DNA of 64,000 nt from Pseudomonas asturiensis (GTDB taxonomy: Bacteria > Pseudomonadota > Gammaproteobacteria > Pseudomonadales > Pseudomonadaceae), in assembly GCF_900143095.1 (NCBI RefSeq), contig NZ_FRDA01000004.1, positions 429,698-493,697 of the forward strand, in the 5' to 3' direction. The translations under genes were made by a program, and so were the position numbers. Position 1 is the first letter of the stretch. Every line of letters starts with the position of its first letter. The notes beneath the pieces are model-generated. The model saw only the letters and a list, made by a program, of their open reading frames with translations, was not told the DNA's origin and made no database searches. Below are positions 8,324-17,515 of the stretch, one piece after another.

Positions 8324-8808
8324 TGAAAGATCTCCATCAAAGGGCGCTCATACGTAGTCTTGAAGTGCTCAATGAATTGCGCTTCGTCTTCCAGATCGAA
8401 GACATGCATCAGCAGCACGCTGCGGTCCAGCGCCAGCTCCGACCAGACCGTCCCGGGCACCACGGTCGTCACCATCGCCAGAGCGGCCAGGCCGTTGGCA
8501 TTGTGCAGGTCCAGCGGTACCCGTACGAAAGCCGAGCGCGGTGGACGGTGCTTGAGTTTCCAGACGCTCAGGCCCACCTGCAGGTTGGAAACCACCACGT
8601 CGCGTCCGACCATCAGCAGAAACTTCAGGATTGTGCCGGGCTTTCGAATGCGCACCGGCATTGGCCGCAAGGGTGCCATCAGCAGCGGCGCGAGAAAGCC
8701 CAGCACGGCACCGAGCAACAGCTGGCCAGGGCTGATCGACAGGTTCAGAACCAGCCACAGCACCCACAGGGCAAGCGAAAAAACCGGCGCAGGGAACAAA
8801 CGCTTCAT
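8320..8808 (-). CDS. mnhE: Na+/H+ (K+/H+) antiporter subunit E
   Basis: 162-aa subunit. Hydrophobic helices occupy the N-terminal third (FSLALWVLWLVLNLS, LLLGAVLGFLAPLLM). A cytoplasmic domain follows with the family motif TVVPGTVWSELALDRSVLLMH (slightly varied). The start overlaps the end of mnhD by four bases (ATGA), and it couples in the same way to mnhF. Confidence 0.93.
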   Translation of the reverse strand: MKRLFPAPVFSLALWVLWLVLNLSISPGQLLLGAVLGFLAPLLMAPLRPMPVRIRKPGTILKFLLMVGRDVVVSNLQVGLSVWKLKHRPPRSAFVRVPLDLHNANGLAALAMVTTVVPGTVWSELALDRSVLLMHVFDLEDEAQFIEHFKTTYERPLMEIFQ

Positions 8809-10490
8809 GGTTGTACCTCCGGTGTGCCCGCGTTGCTGTTGGGGCCCGGCACTGGACGCGCAGCCAGAACCGACTGCACGTACTGCTTGGGTTCATGCAG
8901 CGCTGCTGCGGTGTCCTGCGTGTAGCGCAACAGGGGTTCGGCCTTGAACGTCAGGGCGACGCACAGGCCCAGCAAAATGATGATCGGCAGGCATTCATTG
9001 CGGCGCAGTACCGGCGAGGGACGTTCGTACGGCGTCCAGAAACGCTGAGTTCCCAGTCTTGAGAAGGCGATAAGTGACGCCAGCCCGGAAAAAATCAGCA
9101 GGGTGATCAGCATCCAGGACGGGAGTGACAGCGCTTCATCCTGCGCCACATCAAGGCCGAGCGGATTCATCAGTGCGCTGAGCAGCGTCAGCTTGCCGAT
9201 GAAGCCCGACAGCGGTGGCATGCCGATGATCAGCAGCGCGCAGATCACGAAGCTCAGGCCCAGAAACGCCATGGTGACCGGAATGACCTGCCCGACCACG
9301 ACTTTCTGTTGCTCATCCAGGTTGGTGCCCGGAGGCGGATGCAGCGATTCCAGCGAACGCGGCAACTGATCCACATCTTCTTCCAGGGGGATTTCGTTGG
9401 CCGAGCGCGAGCGCTCGACCAGCTCGGCCAGCAGAAACATGGCGCTCAGGGCGAGGGTCGAGCTGACCAGGTAGAACAGCGCGCCTGAGGTAAGGCTCGG
9501 CTGTGCGAAGCCGATGGCCGACAGCAGAATGCCTGCCGACACCAGAATGCTCAGGCTGGCCATACGTTCCAGTCGCTGTGCCGCGATGATCGCGATGGCT
9601 GCCGTGAAGATGGTCGCCATGCCGCCGTAGATCAGCCAGTCGCCACCGAAAAACGCAGACGCACCGGCCTGACCCGAGAACAGCAGTGTCCATAGGCGCA
9701 GCAGGGTATACACGCCGACCTTGGTCATGATCGCGAACATCGCCGCAACCGGAGCGCTGGCGGCGGAGTACGCCGGCACCAGCCAGAAGTTCAGCGGCCA
9801 CATCCCGGCCTTGGCGAGAAATGCGGTGGCCAGAATGGCCGCACCGGCATGCAGCAAACCCTGATCGGCTGCCGAAACCTGCGGGATCTTTATTGCCAGA
9901 TCAGCGAAGTTAAGCGTGCCCGTGACACCGTAGATCAGCGCAGCCCCGATCAGAAACAGTGAGGAGGCCAGCAGGTTGATGGAGATGTAATGCAGCCCCG
10001 ACGAAACCCGGGCCCGCCCCGAGCCATGCAGCATCAAGCCGTAAGAGGCGGCCAGCAGGACTTCGAAGAACACGAACAGGTTGAACAGATCCGCCGTCAG
10101 GAATGCGCCGTACAGCCCCATCAACTGAATCTGGAACAGGGCATGGAAGCTGGCCCCGGCCCGGTCCCAGCGCGCCAGTGCGAACAGCAGTGCGCAGACG
10201 GCGACAATACCGGTCAGTACCATCATCAGGGCAGACAGGTGATCGACCACCAGCACGATGCCGAAGGGCACGCCCCAGTTGCCTGGCAGATAAACGCCGA
10301 TGGAGCCGCTGGTGCCGCTTTTCTGCACCCAGAGCATGAGCGCGATGGAAATGCCCAGCCCCAGCATGCTGGACAGCAGATTGATTCGGCCTTTGAGCGG
10401 GCGGTGCTTCTCGCCCAGCCACAGCATCAGTCCGGCGGTCAGCAGGGGGAGCAGAATGGGCGCAATGATCAGTTGATTCAGCCAGCTCAT
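8805..10490 (-). CDS. mnhD: Na+/H+ (K+/H+) antiporter subunit D
   Basis: 561-aa polytopic subunit related to complex I NuoL/M/N, one of the two large ion-translocating subunits. It shows an array of transmembrane helices and the conserved NuoM-like stretch FFEVLLAASYGLMLHGSG, with the conserved Glu in a helix, and Lys in FLAKAGMWPLNFWL. A polar insert around residues 355-400 (RSRSANEIPLEEDVDQL) lies between helices and the C-terminus is proline-rich. Four-base overlaps join it to mnhC and mnhE. Confidence 0.94.
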   Translation of the reverse strand: MSWLNQLIIAPILLPLLTAGLMLWLGEKHRPLKGRINLLSSMLGLGISIALMLWVQKSGTSGSIGVYLPGNWGVPFGIVLVVDHLSALMMVLTGIVAVCALLFALARWDRAGASFHALFQIQLMGLYGAFLTADLFNLFVFFEVLLAASYGLMLHGSGRARVSSGLHYISINLLASSLFLIGAALIYGVTGTLNFADLAIKIPQVSAADQGLLHAGAAILATAFLAKAGMWPLNFWLVPAYSAASAPVAAMFAIMTKVGVYTLLRLWTLLFSGQAGASAFFGGDWLIYGGMATIFTAAIAIIAAQRLERMASLSILVSAGILLSAIGFAQPSLTSGALFYLVSSTLALSAMFLLAELVERSRSANEIPLEEDVDQLPRSLESLHPPPGTNLDEQQKVVVGQVIPVTMAFLGLSFVICALLIIGMPPLSGFIGKLTLLSALMNPLGLDVAQDEALSLPSWMLITLLIFSGLASLIAFSRLGTQRFWTPYERPSPVLRRNECLPIIILLGLCVALTFKAEPLLRYTQDTAAALHEPKQYVQSVLAARPVPGPNSNAGTPEVQP

Positions 10491-10831
10491 GCCTTCGGCT
10501 CCCGGCCATCAACATGGTCGGTGCCGGTCAGGCCTCGGGAAGCGAGCAGAACCACCAGAAACAGTGCCGTCATGGCGAAGCTGATCACGATAGCGGTCAG
10601 CACCAGCGCCTGCGGCAGGGGGTCTGTGTAGTTGAGCAGGTCCTGTGGAATGCCGTCCTTGATGATCGGCTCCCTGCCGATGAACAGGCTGCCCATGCTG
10701 AAGATGAACAGGTTGACGCCGTAGGACAGCAGGCACAGCCCCATCACGACCTGAAAGGTCCTGGGGCGCAGCATCAGCCAGACGCCTGACGCGGCCAGTA
10801 CGCCGATGGCAATTGCAATGACTTCTTCCAT
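10487..10831 (-). CDS. mnhC: Na+/H+ (K+/H+) antiporter subunit C
   Basis: 114-aa NuoK-like subunit with three transmembrane helices and the motif FQVVMGLCLLSYGVNLFIF. The frame is open well upstream, but ATG 10831 gives the family N-terminus (MEEVIAIAIG) and overlaps the mnhA stop by one base (TGATG), which fits the coupling seen throughout the operon. Confidence 0.94.
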   Translation of the reverse strand: MEEVIAIAIGVLAASGVWLMLRPRTFQVVMGLCLLSYGVNLFIFSMGSLFIGREPIIKDGIPQDLLNYTDPLPQALVLTAIVISFAMTALFLVVLLASRGLTGTDHVDGREPKA

Positions 10832-13749
10832 CAGAGGGCTCCTTGCGGGTTGGCAACAGGCTTGGGCAGCAGGGTCGGGCGATGGCTGCGCACGGACTGG
10901 TGAGCCAGGGCGGTCAGGATCAATAGCGTTGCGCCCACGACGACCGCGTAGACGCCCACGTCGAAGAACAGCGCGCTGGCGAAGTGGAGGTCGCCCAGGA
11001 TCGGCAGGTGCAGATGCGCGGTGTGGGTGGTCATGAATGGATAGCCCAGCGCCATGGAACCTGCGCCGGTCAGCACCGCACACAACAGCCCCGTACCCAT
11101 CCAGCGCAGCGGTCGCAGGCTCATCTGGGCTTCGACCCACTGAGTGCCTGCGACCATGTATTGCAGGATGAACGCTACCGACATCACCAGACCGGCGACA
11201 AAACCGCCGCCCGGTTGGTTGTGACCGCGCATGAACAGATACATCGAGATCATGAAGGCGATTGGCAGCAGCAGGCGGACCAGCGCGGCGGGCACCATCA
11301 TGAAGCCCAGTGCGGTATCGCTGGCGCTGCGCGGGTTGATCAGGTCGGTCACCACGTCACGCGCCAGCAAACGCTGCTGTGCGGGCAGCGCGATGCTTTC
11401 CTTGGGCGGTCTGAAGCGGCGCAGCAAGGCAAACACGGTCAGGGCCACGGCTGCCAGTACCGTGATCTCGCCGAAGGTATCGAAGCCCCGGAAGTCGACC
11501 AGCATCACGTTGACCACGTTGGTGCCGCCACCTTCCGGAAGGGCACGGCTCAGGTAGAACGAAGAAATGGCATTGGGCGTCTGACGGGTCAGCATGGCGT
11601 ACGACAGGATCGCCATGCCGAGACCGACCATGACTGCCAGCACGAAGTCACGGACCCGGCGAGTGCGGGCTTTGAGGCGTGTACTGGTGGCAGCGACGTC
11701 CTCGTTACGCCTTGGCAGCCAGCGCAGACCGAGCAGGATCAATACCGTGGTCACGACTTCAACCACCAGTTGGGTCAGCGCCAGATCCGGTGCCGAGAAC
11801 CACACGAACGTGATGCAGGTCATCAGTCCGCACACGCTGACCATGATCAGGGCGGCGAGGCGATGGTATTTACCCTGCCAGGCTGCACCCAGCGCGCAGA
11901 CGATTGCGATCAGCCACAGGGTCACGAAGACCCCGGACCCTGGAATCTTCGGGCGGTCGCCCCAGGTCAGGCCATTGAAGAACATGGGAATGAAGCCGCC
12001 GACGACAGCCGCGAGCACCAGCAGAAACAATTGGGGCTGCAACCGACGCGTACTGACCTTGCGCTCGAAACGTCGCGCCCAGTGCATCACGACCACCAGA
12101 CTGCGGTCGAAGAAGCGTTTGCCGTTCAGGCGTCCTACCAGCGGCGGGACCGGGAATCGGTCGGTCTTGAGAGAGTTGCGCAACAACAGGTAGAGCAGAA
12201 TGCCGCCCGCCATGGCCACCAGGCTCATGATCATGGGGGCGTTCCAGCCGTGCCAGATCGCCAGACTGTACTCGGGCAACGTACCGCCCACCACGGGTTG
12301 CGCGGCGGCGGCGAGCAGAGGCGCAACTGATTGAGCTGGAAAGATGCCGACGACCAGACAGGCCAGTACCAGAAATTCCACCGGCGCACGCATCCAGCGT
12401 GGTGGTTCATGGGGCATGTGCGGCAGATCCTTGGCGGCCGGACCAAAAAAGACGTCCACGGTGAAGCGCAACGAATAGGCCACGCTGAACACACCCGCGA
12501 TGGTCGCCACCACCGGCAGGGCGATTTCAACCCAGGCCGTGGCAGAAATGAACACCGTTTCGGCGAAGAACATTTCCTTGGACAAAAAACCGTTGAGCAG
12601 CGGTACGCCGGCCATGGAGGCGCTGGCGACCATGGCCAGCGTCGCGGTATAGGGCAGCAGCCTTATCAGTCCGCTGAGGCGCTGGATGTCCCGAGTGCCG
12701 CTTTCGTGGTCGATGATGCCCGCTGCCATGAACAGCGAAGCTTTGAAGGTGGCGTGGTTGAGGATGTGGAAGACTGCAGCGACGGCAGCCAGCGGGCTGT
12801 TGAGGCCCAGCAGCAGGGTGATCAGGCCGAGGTGGCTGATGGTCGAATAGGCCAGCAGGCCCTTGAGGTCGTTCTGGAAGATCGCCGCGTAAGCGCCAAG
12901 AATCAGTGTACAGGCCCCGGCACCGCTGACGATCCAGAACCACTGTTCGGTGCCTGACAGGGCGGGCCACAGGCGCGCCATGAGAAACACCCCGGCCTTG
13001 ACCATGGTTGCCGAGTGCAGGTACGCCGAGACCGGTGTCGGTGCGGCCATGGCGTGGGGCAGCCAGAAGTGGAACGGAAACTGCGCGCTTTTACTGAGCG
13101 CGCCGATCAGGACCAGCGTCAGCATCACCGGGTACAGCGCATGGGCGCGAATCGCGTCGCCGGAGGCCAGAACGCGGTCCAGATCATAGCTGCCCACGAT
13201 GTGGCCCAGGATCATCATCCCCGCCAGCAGCGCCAGGCCACCGGCGCCAGTGACCATCAGCGCCATGTACGCGCCGCGCCGTGCATCGGCGCGATGGTGC
13301 CAGTAACCGATCAGCAGGAACGAGAAGACGCTGGTCAATTCCCAGAAAAACACGATCTGGATCAGATTGCCGGACATGACGAGGCCGAGCATGGCCCCCA
13401 TGAATGCCAGGAAAAACGCGAAGAAGCGCGGCACCGGATCATCCGGGGACATGTAGTAGCGCGCGTACAAGGACACCAGAGCACCGATGCCCATCACCAG
13501 CATCGAGAACAGCCAGGCAAAGCCGTCGATGCGCAGGACGAAATTCAGGCCCAGGCTGGGCAGCCAGAAATACTCTTCACGAATCACGCCGCCGTCGGCA
13601 ATCTGCGGAAACCACAGCGCCATCTGGACTGCGCCGATCAGGGCGACGAGGCCCGCAAGAAGGGATTCTGCGTTACGCGCATTGTGCGGCAAAAAGGCCG
13701 CCAGACAGCTGCCGATAAAAGGCAGAAGCAGTAGAACTATCAGGGACAT
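10831..13749 (-). CDS. mnhA: Fused Na+/H+ (K+/H+) antiporter subunits A and B
   Basis: 972-aa first gene of the operon. The N-terminal part, about residues 1-500, is NuoL-like (FFWELTSVFSFLLIGYWHHR, KSAQFPFHFWLPHAMAAPTPV). A central region resembles the MbhD/MbhE extension of long MnhA proteins. The last 150 residues or so, from about 820 (LLLPIAFMISMYLFMRGHNQ, PGGGFVAGLVMS), are the MnhB domain. The A-B fusion explains why the operon has six genes but all seven Mrp functions (A to G), as in other Pseudomonas. Start ATG 13749 is preceded by an intergenic region containing a 9-bp inverted repeat. Confidence 0.94.
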   Translation of the reverse strand: MSLIVLLLLPFIGSCLAAFLPHNARNAESLLAGLVALIGAVQMALWFPQIADGGVIREEYFWLPSLGLNFVLRIDGFAWLFSMLVMGIGALVSLYARYYMSPDDPVPRFFAFFLAFMGAMLGLVMSGNLIQIVFFWELTSVFSFLLIGYWHHRADARRGAYMALMVTGAGGLALLAGMMILGHIVGSYDLDRVLASGDAIRAHALYPVMLTLVLIGALSKSAQFPFHFWLPHAMAAPTPVSAYLHSATMVKAGVFLMARLWPALSGTEQWFWIVSGAGACTLILGAYAAIFQNDLKGLLAYSTISHLGLITLLLGLNSPLAAVAAVFHILNHATFKASLFMAAGIIDHESGTRDIQRLSGLIRLLPYTATLAMVASASMAGVPLLNGFLSKEMFFAETVFISATAWVEIALPVVATIAGVFSVAYSLRFTVDVFFGPAAKDLPHMPHEPPRWMRAPVEFLVLACLVVGIFPAQSVAPLLAAAAQPVVGGTLPEYSLAIWHGWNAPMIMSLVAMAGGILLYLLLRNSLKTDRFPVPPLVGRLNGKRFFDRSLVVVMHWARRFERKVSTRRLQPQLFLLVLAAVVGGFIPMFFNGLTWGDRPKIPGSGVFVTLWLIAIVCALGAAWQGKYHRLAALIMVSVCGLMTCITFVWFSAPDLALTQLVVEVVTTVLILLGLRWLPRRNEDVAATSTRLKARTRRVRDFVLAVMVGLGMAILSYAMLTRQTPNAISSFYLSRALPEGGGTNVVNVMLVDFRGFDTFGEITVLAAVALTVFALLRRFRPPKESIALPAQQRLLARDVVTDLINPRSASDTALGFMMVPAALVRLLLPIAFMISMYLFMRGHNQPGGGFVAGLVMSVAFILQYMVAGTQWVEAQMSLRPLRWMGTGLLCAVLTGAGSMALGYPFMTTHTAHLHLPILGDLHFASALFFDVGVYAVVVGATLLILTALAHQSVRSHRPTLLPKPVANPQGAL

Positions 13750-13787
13750 AGGCTTCTAATCTGCAGGGAAATGTCAAGCATCATACG

Positions 13788-13848
13788 TGCCAGACACTTC
13801 GATACCAAAGGGACAGTTTTTTAAATTTCCTACAAAAAATGTCTGGCA
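13788..13848. repeat. Nine-bp inverted repeat upstream of mnhA
   Basis: TGCCAGACA (13788-13796) and TGTCTGGCA (13840-13848) are exact inverted copies separated by 43 AT-rich bases, 39 bases before the mnhA start. It could be a loop-spaced operator for the antiporter operon or a remnant terminator of the upstream exporter gene. The U-run needed for an intrinsic terminator is not in the right place. Confidence 0.35.
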
Positions 13849-13897
13849 GCGATTTACAAGCCATCATCAAGACGTCTGATGTCAGTTGCAGCGTCGG

Positions 13898-14830
13898 TCA
13901 AACCGGTCCGTCCGGCTTTTTCACACCGTCCTCTTCCAAGCCCGATTGTTCAACGGGCGCAGGACGACGCTTCATCTCACTGACAATCACACCGACCACG
14001 ATCAGTGCCGCACCCAACAGCGCGATACCCGGCAAACGCTCGCCAGCCAGTCGTCCGACAATACCGGCCCACACGGGTTCACCCGCATAAATGACGGTCG
14101 CACGAGTGGGAGAGACGCTTTTCTGTGCCCAGTTCATGGCAACCTGAATAATGGCGCTCATTGCGCCCAGGCCGACAGCGATCAGCACCAGCAACCAGGA
14201 GAACTCCGGCAGCTTCTCTTGCGTGGGCACCACCATCAGAAAGGCCAGCACCGACGCCGTTGCCAGTTGAACCACTGTGACCCGGCGCACATCCACCTGA
14301 CCGGCGTAGGCGCTGATCATGATGATTTCTGCGGCAATGGCCACGGCGCTGATCAACGTCGCAATTTCGCCGGCGCTCATGTGCAGCGATGCGCCTTGCG
14401 GGCCAGACAGCAGCATGAGGCCGGTGAACGCGAGCGCAATCCCGATACTGGGCATCAAGCCTGGACGACGCCCCAGCACCATCCATTGCAGCAGCGGTAC
14501 AAAGGGCACGTAGAGGGCGGTGATGAAGGCCGACTGACTGCTTGGAATTGTCTGCAGGCCGATGGTCTGCAAGCCATAGCCGAGCATGATGGCCGTGCCG
14601 ATGAACACCCCTGCCTTGAGTTCGAACAGGGTCAGTCCGCGCATGATCTTCATCGAGAACAGCGCGACGAACAGAGCTGCCGCCGCGAAGCGCAGGCCGA
14701 CGAAAAACATCGGGCCGCTGATCGTCATGGCAAACTGGACCAGCAGGAAGGTGCCGCCCCAGAGCATGGTAATGAAAATAAGTACGGCTTCTGCCTTGCT
14801 GATGCGGGGTGTACGGCTGATAGACTTCAT
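13898..14830 (-). CDS. EamA/DMT-family transporter
   Basis: 310-aa inner-membrane protein with two EamA repeats and about ten hydrophobic helices, including FITMLWGGTFLLVQFAM at the start. Members export amino acids or other small metabolites; the substrate here is unknown. ATG 14830 (MKSISRTPRIS) is chosen over the long upstream extension, which overlaps the divergent regulator gene and does not look like protein of this family. The cupin-XRE regulator is transcribed divergently from a 102-base gap, the usual arrangement for a regulator and its target. Confidence 0.88.
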   Translation of the reverse strand: MKSISRTPRISKAEAVLIFITMLWGGTFLLVQFAMTISGPMFFVGLRFAAAALFVALFSMKIMRGLTLFELKAGVFIGTAIMLGYGLQTIGLQTIPSSQSAFITALYVPFVPLLQWMVLGRRPGLMPSIGIALAFTGLMLLSGPQGASLHMSAGEIATLISAVAIAAEIIMISAYAGQVDVRRVTVVQLATASVLAFLMVVPTQEKLPEFSWLLVLIAVGLGAMSAIIQVAMNWAQKSVSPTRATVIYAGEPVWAGIVGRLAGERLPGIALLGAALIVVGVIVSEMKRRPAPVEQSGLEEDGVKKPDGPV

Positions 14831-14867
14831 GTCGTTTCCAGATCCCGTGATCTTTGTGACGAGGGCG

Positions 14868-14905
14868 TTGACACACAATAGCGTCGCGAAAGTGTGCAGT
14901 ATAAT
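14868..14905 (+). promoter_or_regulatory. Possible promoter/operator between the DMT transporter and XRE regulator
   Basis: A consensus -10 TATAAT lies at 14900-14905, 27 bases before the regulator ATG. Its -35 at proper spacing is poor; a TTGACA at 14868-14873 is 26 bases away. A CACAC/GTGTG inverted pair (14872-14876 and 14892-14896) brackets the region and could be an operator. Confidence 0.35.
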
Positions 14906-14932
14906 GCGCAATTGATTCGGATAAGCACTCCC

Positions 14933-15502
14933 ATGGACAAAGAAAATTCCCCGCGCGCCCCGGTTTTGCAGCACGTCAGCCAGAACGTGCGACGTTTGCG
15001 TAATGCCGCAGACTTGAGCCAGACCGCTCTGGCAGAGAGGTCCGGCGTCAGTCGACGGATGCTGGTAGCCATTGAGGCTGGAGAAAAGAACGTCAGCCTG
15101 GCCACGCTCGATCGTGTGGCCGAAGGGCTCGGGGTTGCCTTCAGTGATTTGATCCAGGCACCTGATATCCGTGACCACAGTCGTATCAACGAACTGGCGT
15201 GGGCGGGTGCGATCCATGGCAGCAAGGCGGTATTGCTGGCCAAGGCCAACGCCCGGCGGGAGGTGGAATTGTGGGAATTCTGCCTGGAGCCGGGCGACCT
15301 GTACGCCTCCGATGCTGACCCTGAGGGCTGGAGCGAGCAGGTCTATGTCGTCGAAGGTCACCTGATGATTCGGTTTGCCGAGTCCGTCGAGGCCCGGTCA
15401 GTCGGCCCTGGTGAGTTCTACATGTTCCCCAGCAGCCAGCCACACCGCTATTGCAATGAAGGCACCGAGACGCTGCGCTTTGTGCGCAACGTGGTGCTGT
15501 AG
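14933..15502 (+). CDS. XRE-family transcriptional regulator with C-terminal cupin domain
   Basis: 189-aa DNA-binding protein. The N-terminal helix-turn-helix (LSQTALAERSGVSRRMLVAI) occupies about residues 20-75. The C-terminal cupin (EFCLEPGDLYASD, EQVYVVEGHLMIRF, GPGEFYMFPSSQPHRY) spans about 115-189 and probably binds a small-molecule inducer or metal. ATG 14933 gives the usual short N-terminal tail. It is divergent from the DMT exporter, so it most likely controls that exporter and itself. The FAD oxidoreductase follows 45 bases downstream on the same strand and may be co-transcribed. Confidence 0.9.
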   Translation: MDKENSPRAPVLQHVSQNVRRLRNAADLSQTALAERSGVSRRMLVAIEAGEKNVSLATLDRVAEGLGVAFSDLIQAPDIRDHSRINELAWAGAIHGSKAVLLAKANARREVELWEFCLEPGDLYASDADPEGWSEQVYVVEGHLMIRFAESVEARSVGPGEFYMFPSSQPHRYCNEGTETLRFVRNVVL

Positions 15503-15547
15503 CGCACCGACTTTCACTCACCGCAGCACTCGCCGAGGCCACGTTCG

Positions 15548-16954
15548 ATGATCGAAGACAAGCACCCGACTGCCGATGTTCTGATCATTGGCGGCGGCCT
15601 GAGTGGCAGTATGCTTGCCGTGCAATTGCTGCGCAGGCCGGGGCCACGTCGAATCCTGATCGTCGAAACCCGGCCGGAACTGGGACGCGGCGAGGCCTAC
15701 AGCGCGACTGAGTTGGGGCATACGCTCAACGGCAATGCGGCGCGCATGAGTGTCGACCCGGACGATGCCGACGATCTGACGCGGTGGCTGACCCAGTACC
15801 TGGCCGACGGCGGGTGGCCCGAGGCCGCCGGGCAACAGGTGCCCATTGCCGAGCTGTTCCCGCCACGCGGAGTGTTCGGGCTTTATGTACAGCAACGTTT
15901 GCGCGAAGCCCAGGTGGTGGGCGCGGCCCACGGTTCAGTCCTGGAGCACGTGCGTGGCGAGGTCGTCGACTTGCAGACGTATGCCGAGGGGCTGTGTGCG
16001 ACGCTGGGCGATGGCCGGGAGTTGCAGGGGCGCTTCGCGGTCCTGGCCACGGGCATGTATGCCGCAGCACGAACGCCCCGGCGCGACTCCAATGAACTCA
16101 ATACCGCTGCGCTCGACCCGTGGGACGTCGCGGCCATGCGCCGGCTCGATCCTCAGGCGCGGGTGCTGATCATCGGTTCCGGGCTGACCATGGTCGATGC
16201 AGTGGTGTCTTTGCAGGAATCCGGGCATCGCGGTCCGATTCAGGTCTACTCCCGACATGGATTATTGCCGCATGTCAGGCGTCAGCCACCAGAGTGGTCG
16301 GATTTTCTCGGGCAGGACCACAGCCTTCGCAGCACCCGGCAGCTGGTTCGCAAGGTACGTGAGCAATGTGAACTGGCGATCGAGAGCGGCATCGACTGGC
16401 AGGCGCCACTGGACACCGTGCGCGCCAATATCGGCAGGCTATGGAATCAGGCGTCCGACAGCCAGCGTCGGCAGTTCGTTCGCCACGTGCGTCCCTGGTG
16501 GGAAAGCCATCACCATCGCTCGCCGCCACCGAGTGCGGCGTTGCTGGCGCGATTGGTCAGGGAAGGGCGCCTGTCCATCCAGGCGGCATCGCTGCAAGGC
16601 GTCGCGACCCTGGCGTCAGGACAGGTGCAGGTCAGGCTGCGTTATCGAGGCGATGAACTGCCATCGCAGGTTACCGGTGATGCACTGATCAACTCCACCG
16701 GCATCGAATACGACTGGCGTCGTGTGGACCGGCCCTTGCCGCGCCAGTTGCTTGCCAGAGGAATGATTCAGCCAGGTCCCTTGGCGTTGGGCATCGCTGC
16801 CGATGCTCACGGTGCGGTACTCGACGCACAAGGCCACTATTCGCCACGTCTGTTCGCCATGGGCCCGCCGTTGCGGGGCATGTGGTGGGAAAGCACAGCC
16901 GTTACCGATGTGGCGATTCAGGCCAAGGCACTGGCCCTTCATCTCGCGGATTGA
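15548..16954 (+). CDS. FAD/NAD(P)-binding oxidoreductase
   Basis: 468-aa flavoprotein-like enzyme. The N-terminal Rossmann motif GGGLSGS (ADVLIIGGGLSGSML, about residues 9-22) binds FAD. A second nucleotide-binding segment VLIIGSGLTMVDAVVSL lies near residue 205, and a C-terminal FAD-contact region (DALINSTG, GIAADAHGAVLDAQG) follows. This is the layout of the FAD-NAD(P)-binding family that includes HpaX/YdhS-like proteins; no specific substrate can be named. It follows the XRE-cupin regulator in the same direction and converges on soxR, whose stop lies 12 bases away. Confidence 0.82.
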   Translation: MIEDKHPTADVLIIGGGLSGSMLAVQLLRRPGPRRILIVETRPELGRGEAYSATELGHTLNGNAARMSVDPDDADDLTRWLTQYLADGGWPEAAGQQVPIAELFPPRGVFGLYVQQRLREAQVVGAAHGSVLEHVRGEVVDLQTYAEGLCATLGDGRELQGRFAVLATGMYAAARTPRRDSNELNTAALDPWDVAAMRRLDPQARVLIIGSGLTMVDAVVSLQESGHRGPIQVYSRHGLLPHVRRQPPEWSDFLGQDHSLRSTRQLVRKVREQCELAIESGIDWQAPLDTVRANIGRLWNQASDSQRRQFVRHVRPWWESHHHRSPPPSAALLARLVREGRLSIQAASLQGVATLASGQVQVRLRYRGDELPSQVTGDALINSTGIEYDWRRVDRPLPRQLLARGMIQPGPLALGIAADAHGAVLDAQGHYSPRLFAMGPPLRGMWWESTAVTDVAIQAKALALHLAD

Positions 16955-16965
16955 CACAGGAGGCC

Positions 16966-17427
16966 TCAGGGCTGCTCCAGGAGGCGGGCACCTGCGCCGC
17001 GCTTGCCCAGTTCATCTCCCCAATTGCGCAACGGGCAGGCGTCCATCGACAGGCAACCACAGCCGATGCAGCCCGTCAGTTGATCGCGCAGGGCGATCAG
17101 GCTGCTGATCCGTTCGTCAAGCTCAGCTTTCCATTGTTCGGACAGCTTCTGCCAATGAGCAGCACTCGGCGAGCGTCCTTCGGGCAGGTTCTGAAACGCG
17201 GCATGAATGCTTGCCAGCGGAATGCCCAGGCGCTGCGCGACCTTGATCAACGAAACGCGGCGCAGCGTTTCTCTTGGATAGCGTCTTTGATTGCCAGCAT
17301 TACGCTGGCTGCTGATCAGGCCTTTGGTTTCGTAAAAATGCAGGGCTGTCACCGCCACACCGCTGCGCGCTGCCAGTTGGCCCACCGTCAGCATTGCGGT
17401 CGATTTTTTTTCGGAATGAGTGTTCAT
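16966..17427 (-). CDS. soxR: Redox-sensitive MerR-family regulator SoxR
   Basis: 153-aa [2Fe-2S] sensor of redox-cycling compounds. The MerR-type helix-turn-helix is at residues 13-50 ([20 protein letters not shown]), then a dimerisation helix and the cluster ligands Cys120, Cys123, Cys125 and Cys131 in the SoxR spacing CxxCxCx5C. I use ATG 17427; a GTG at 17433 would add two residues. Divergent from it is an ABM-domain gene whose promoter carries a SoxR operator with a 19-bp spacer. Pseudomonas SoxR usually controls a handful of efflux and monooxygenase genes rather than soxS. Confidence 0.95.
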   Translation of the reverse strand: MNTHSEKKSTAMLTVGQLAARSGVAVTALHFYETKGLISSQRNAGNQRRYPRETLRRVSLIKVAQRLGIPLASIHAAFQNLPEGRSPSAAHWQKLSEQWKAELDERISSLIALRDQLTGCIGCGCLSMDACPLRNWGDELGKRGAGARLLEQP

Positions 17428-17442
17428 GTCCACACCGTTCGC

Positions 17443-17473
17443 TTGACCTCTAGTTAAGTAGAGGTTTTACCCT
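17443..17473 (+). promoter_or_regulatory. SoxR-type operator-promoter
   Basis: TTGACC (-35, 17443-17448) and TACCCT (-10, 17468-17473) are separated by 19 bases, the overlong spacing that MerR-family activators correct. The spacer holds CCTCTAGTTAAGTAGAGG (17447-17464), a palindrome with one mismatched pair that closely resembles the E. coli soxS operator (CCTCAAGTTAACTTGAGG, from memory). It drives the ABM-domain gene at 17516 and lies 16 bases upstream of the soxR start. Confidence 0.85.
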
Positions 17474-17515
17474 GCCTGCACTTTGGTAGCAACAGCGCCC
17501 AGCGGGGAGAGCGTC

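Noticed and set aside
10984..12330. 448-codon plus-strand open frame opposite mnhA
   Set aside because: Same pattern of low-complexity Gln/His/Arg sequence and no start signal; mnhA on the other strand is unambiguous.
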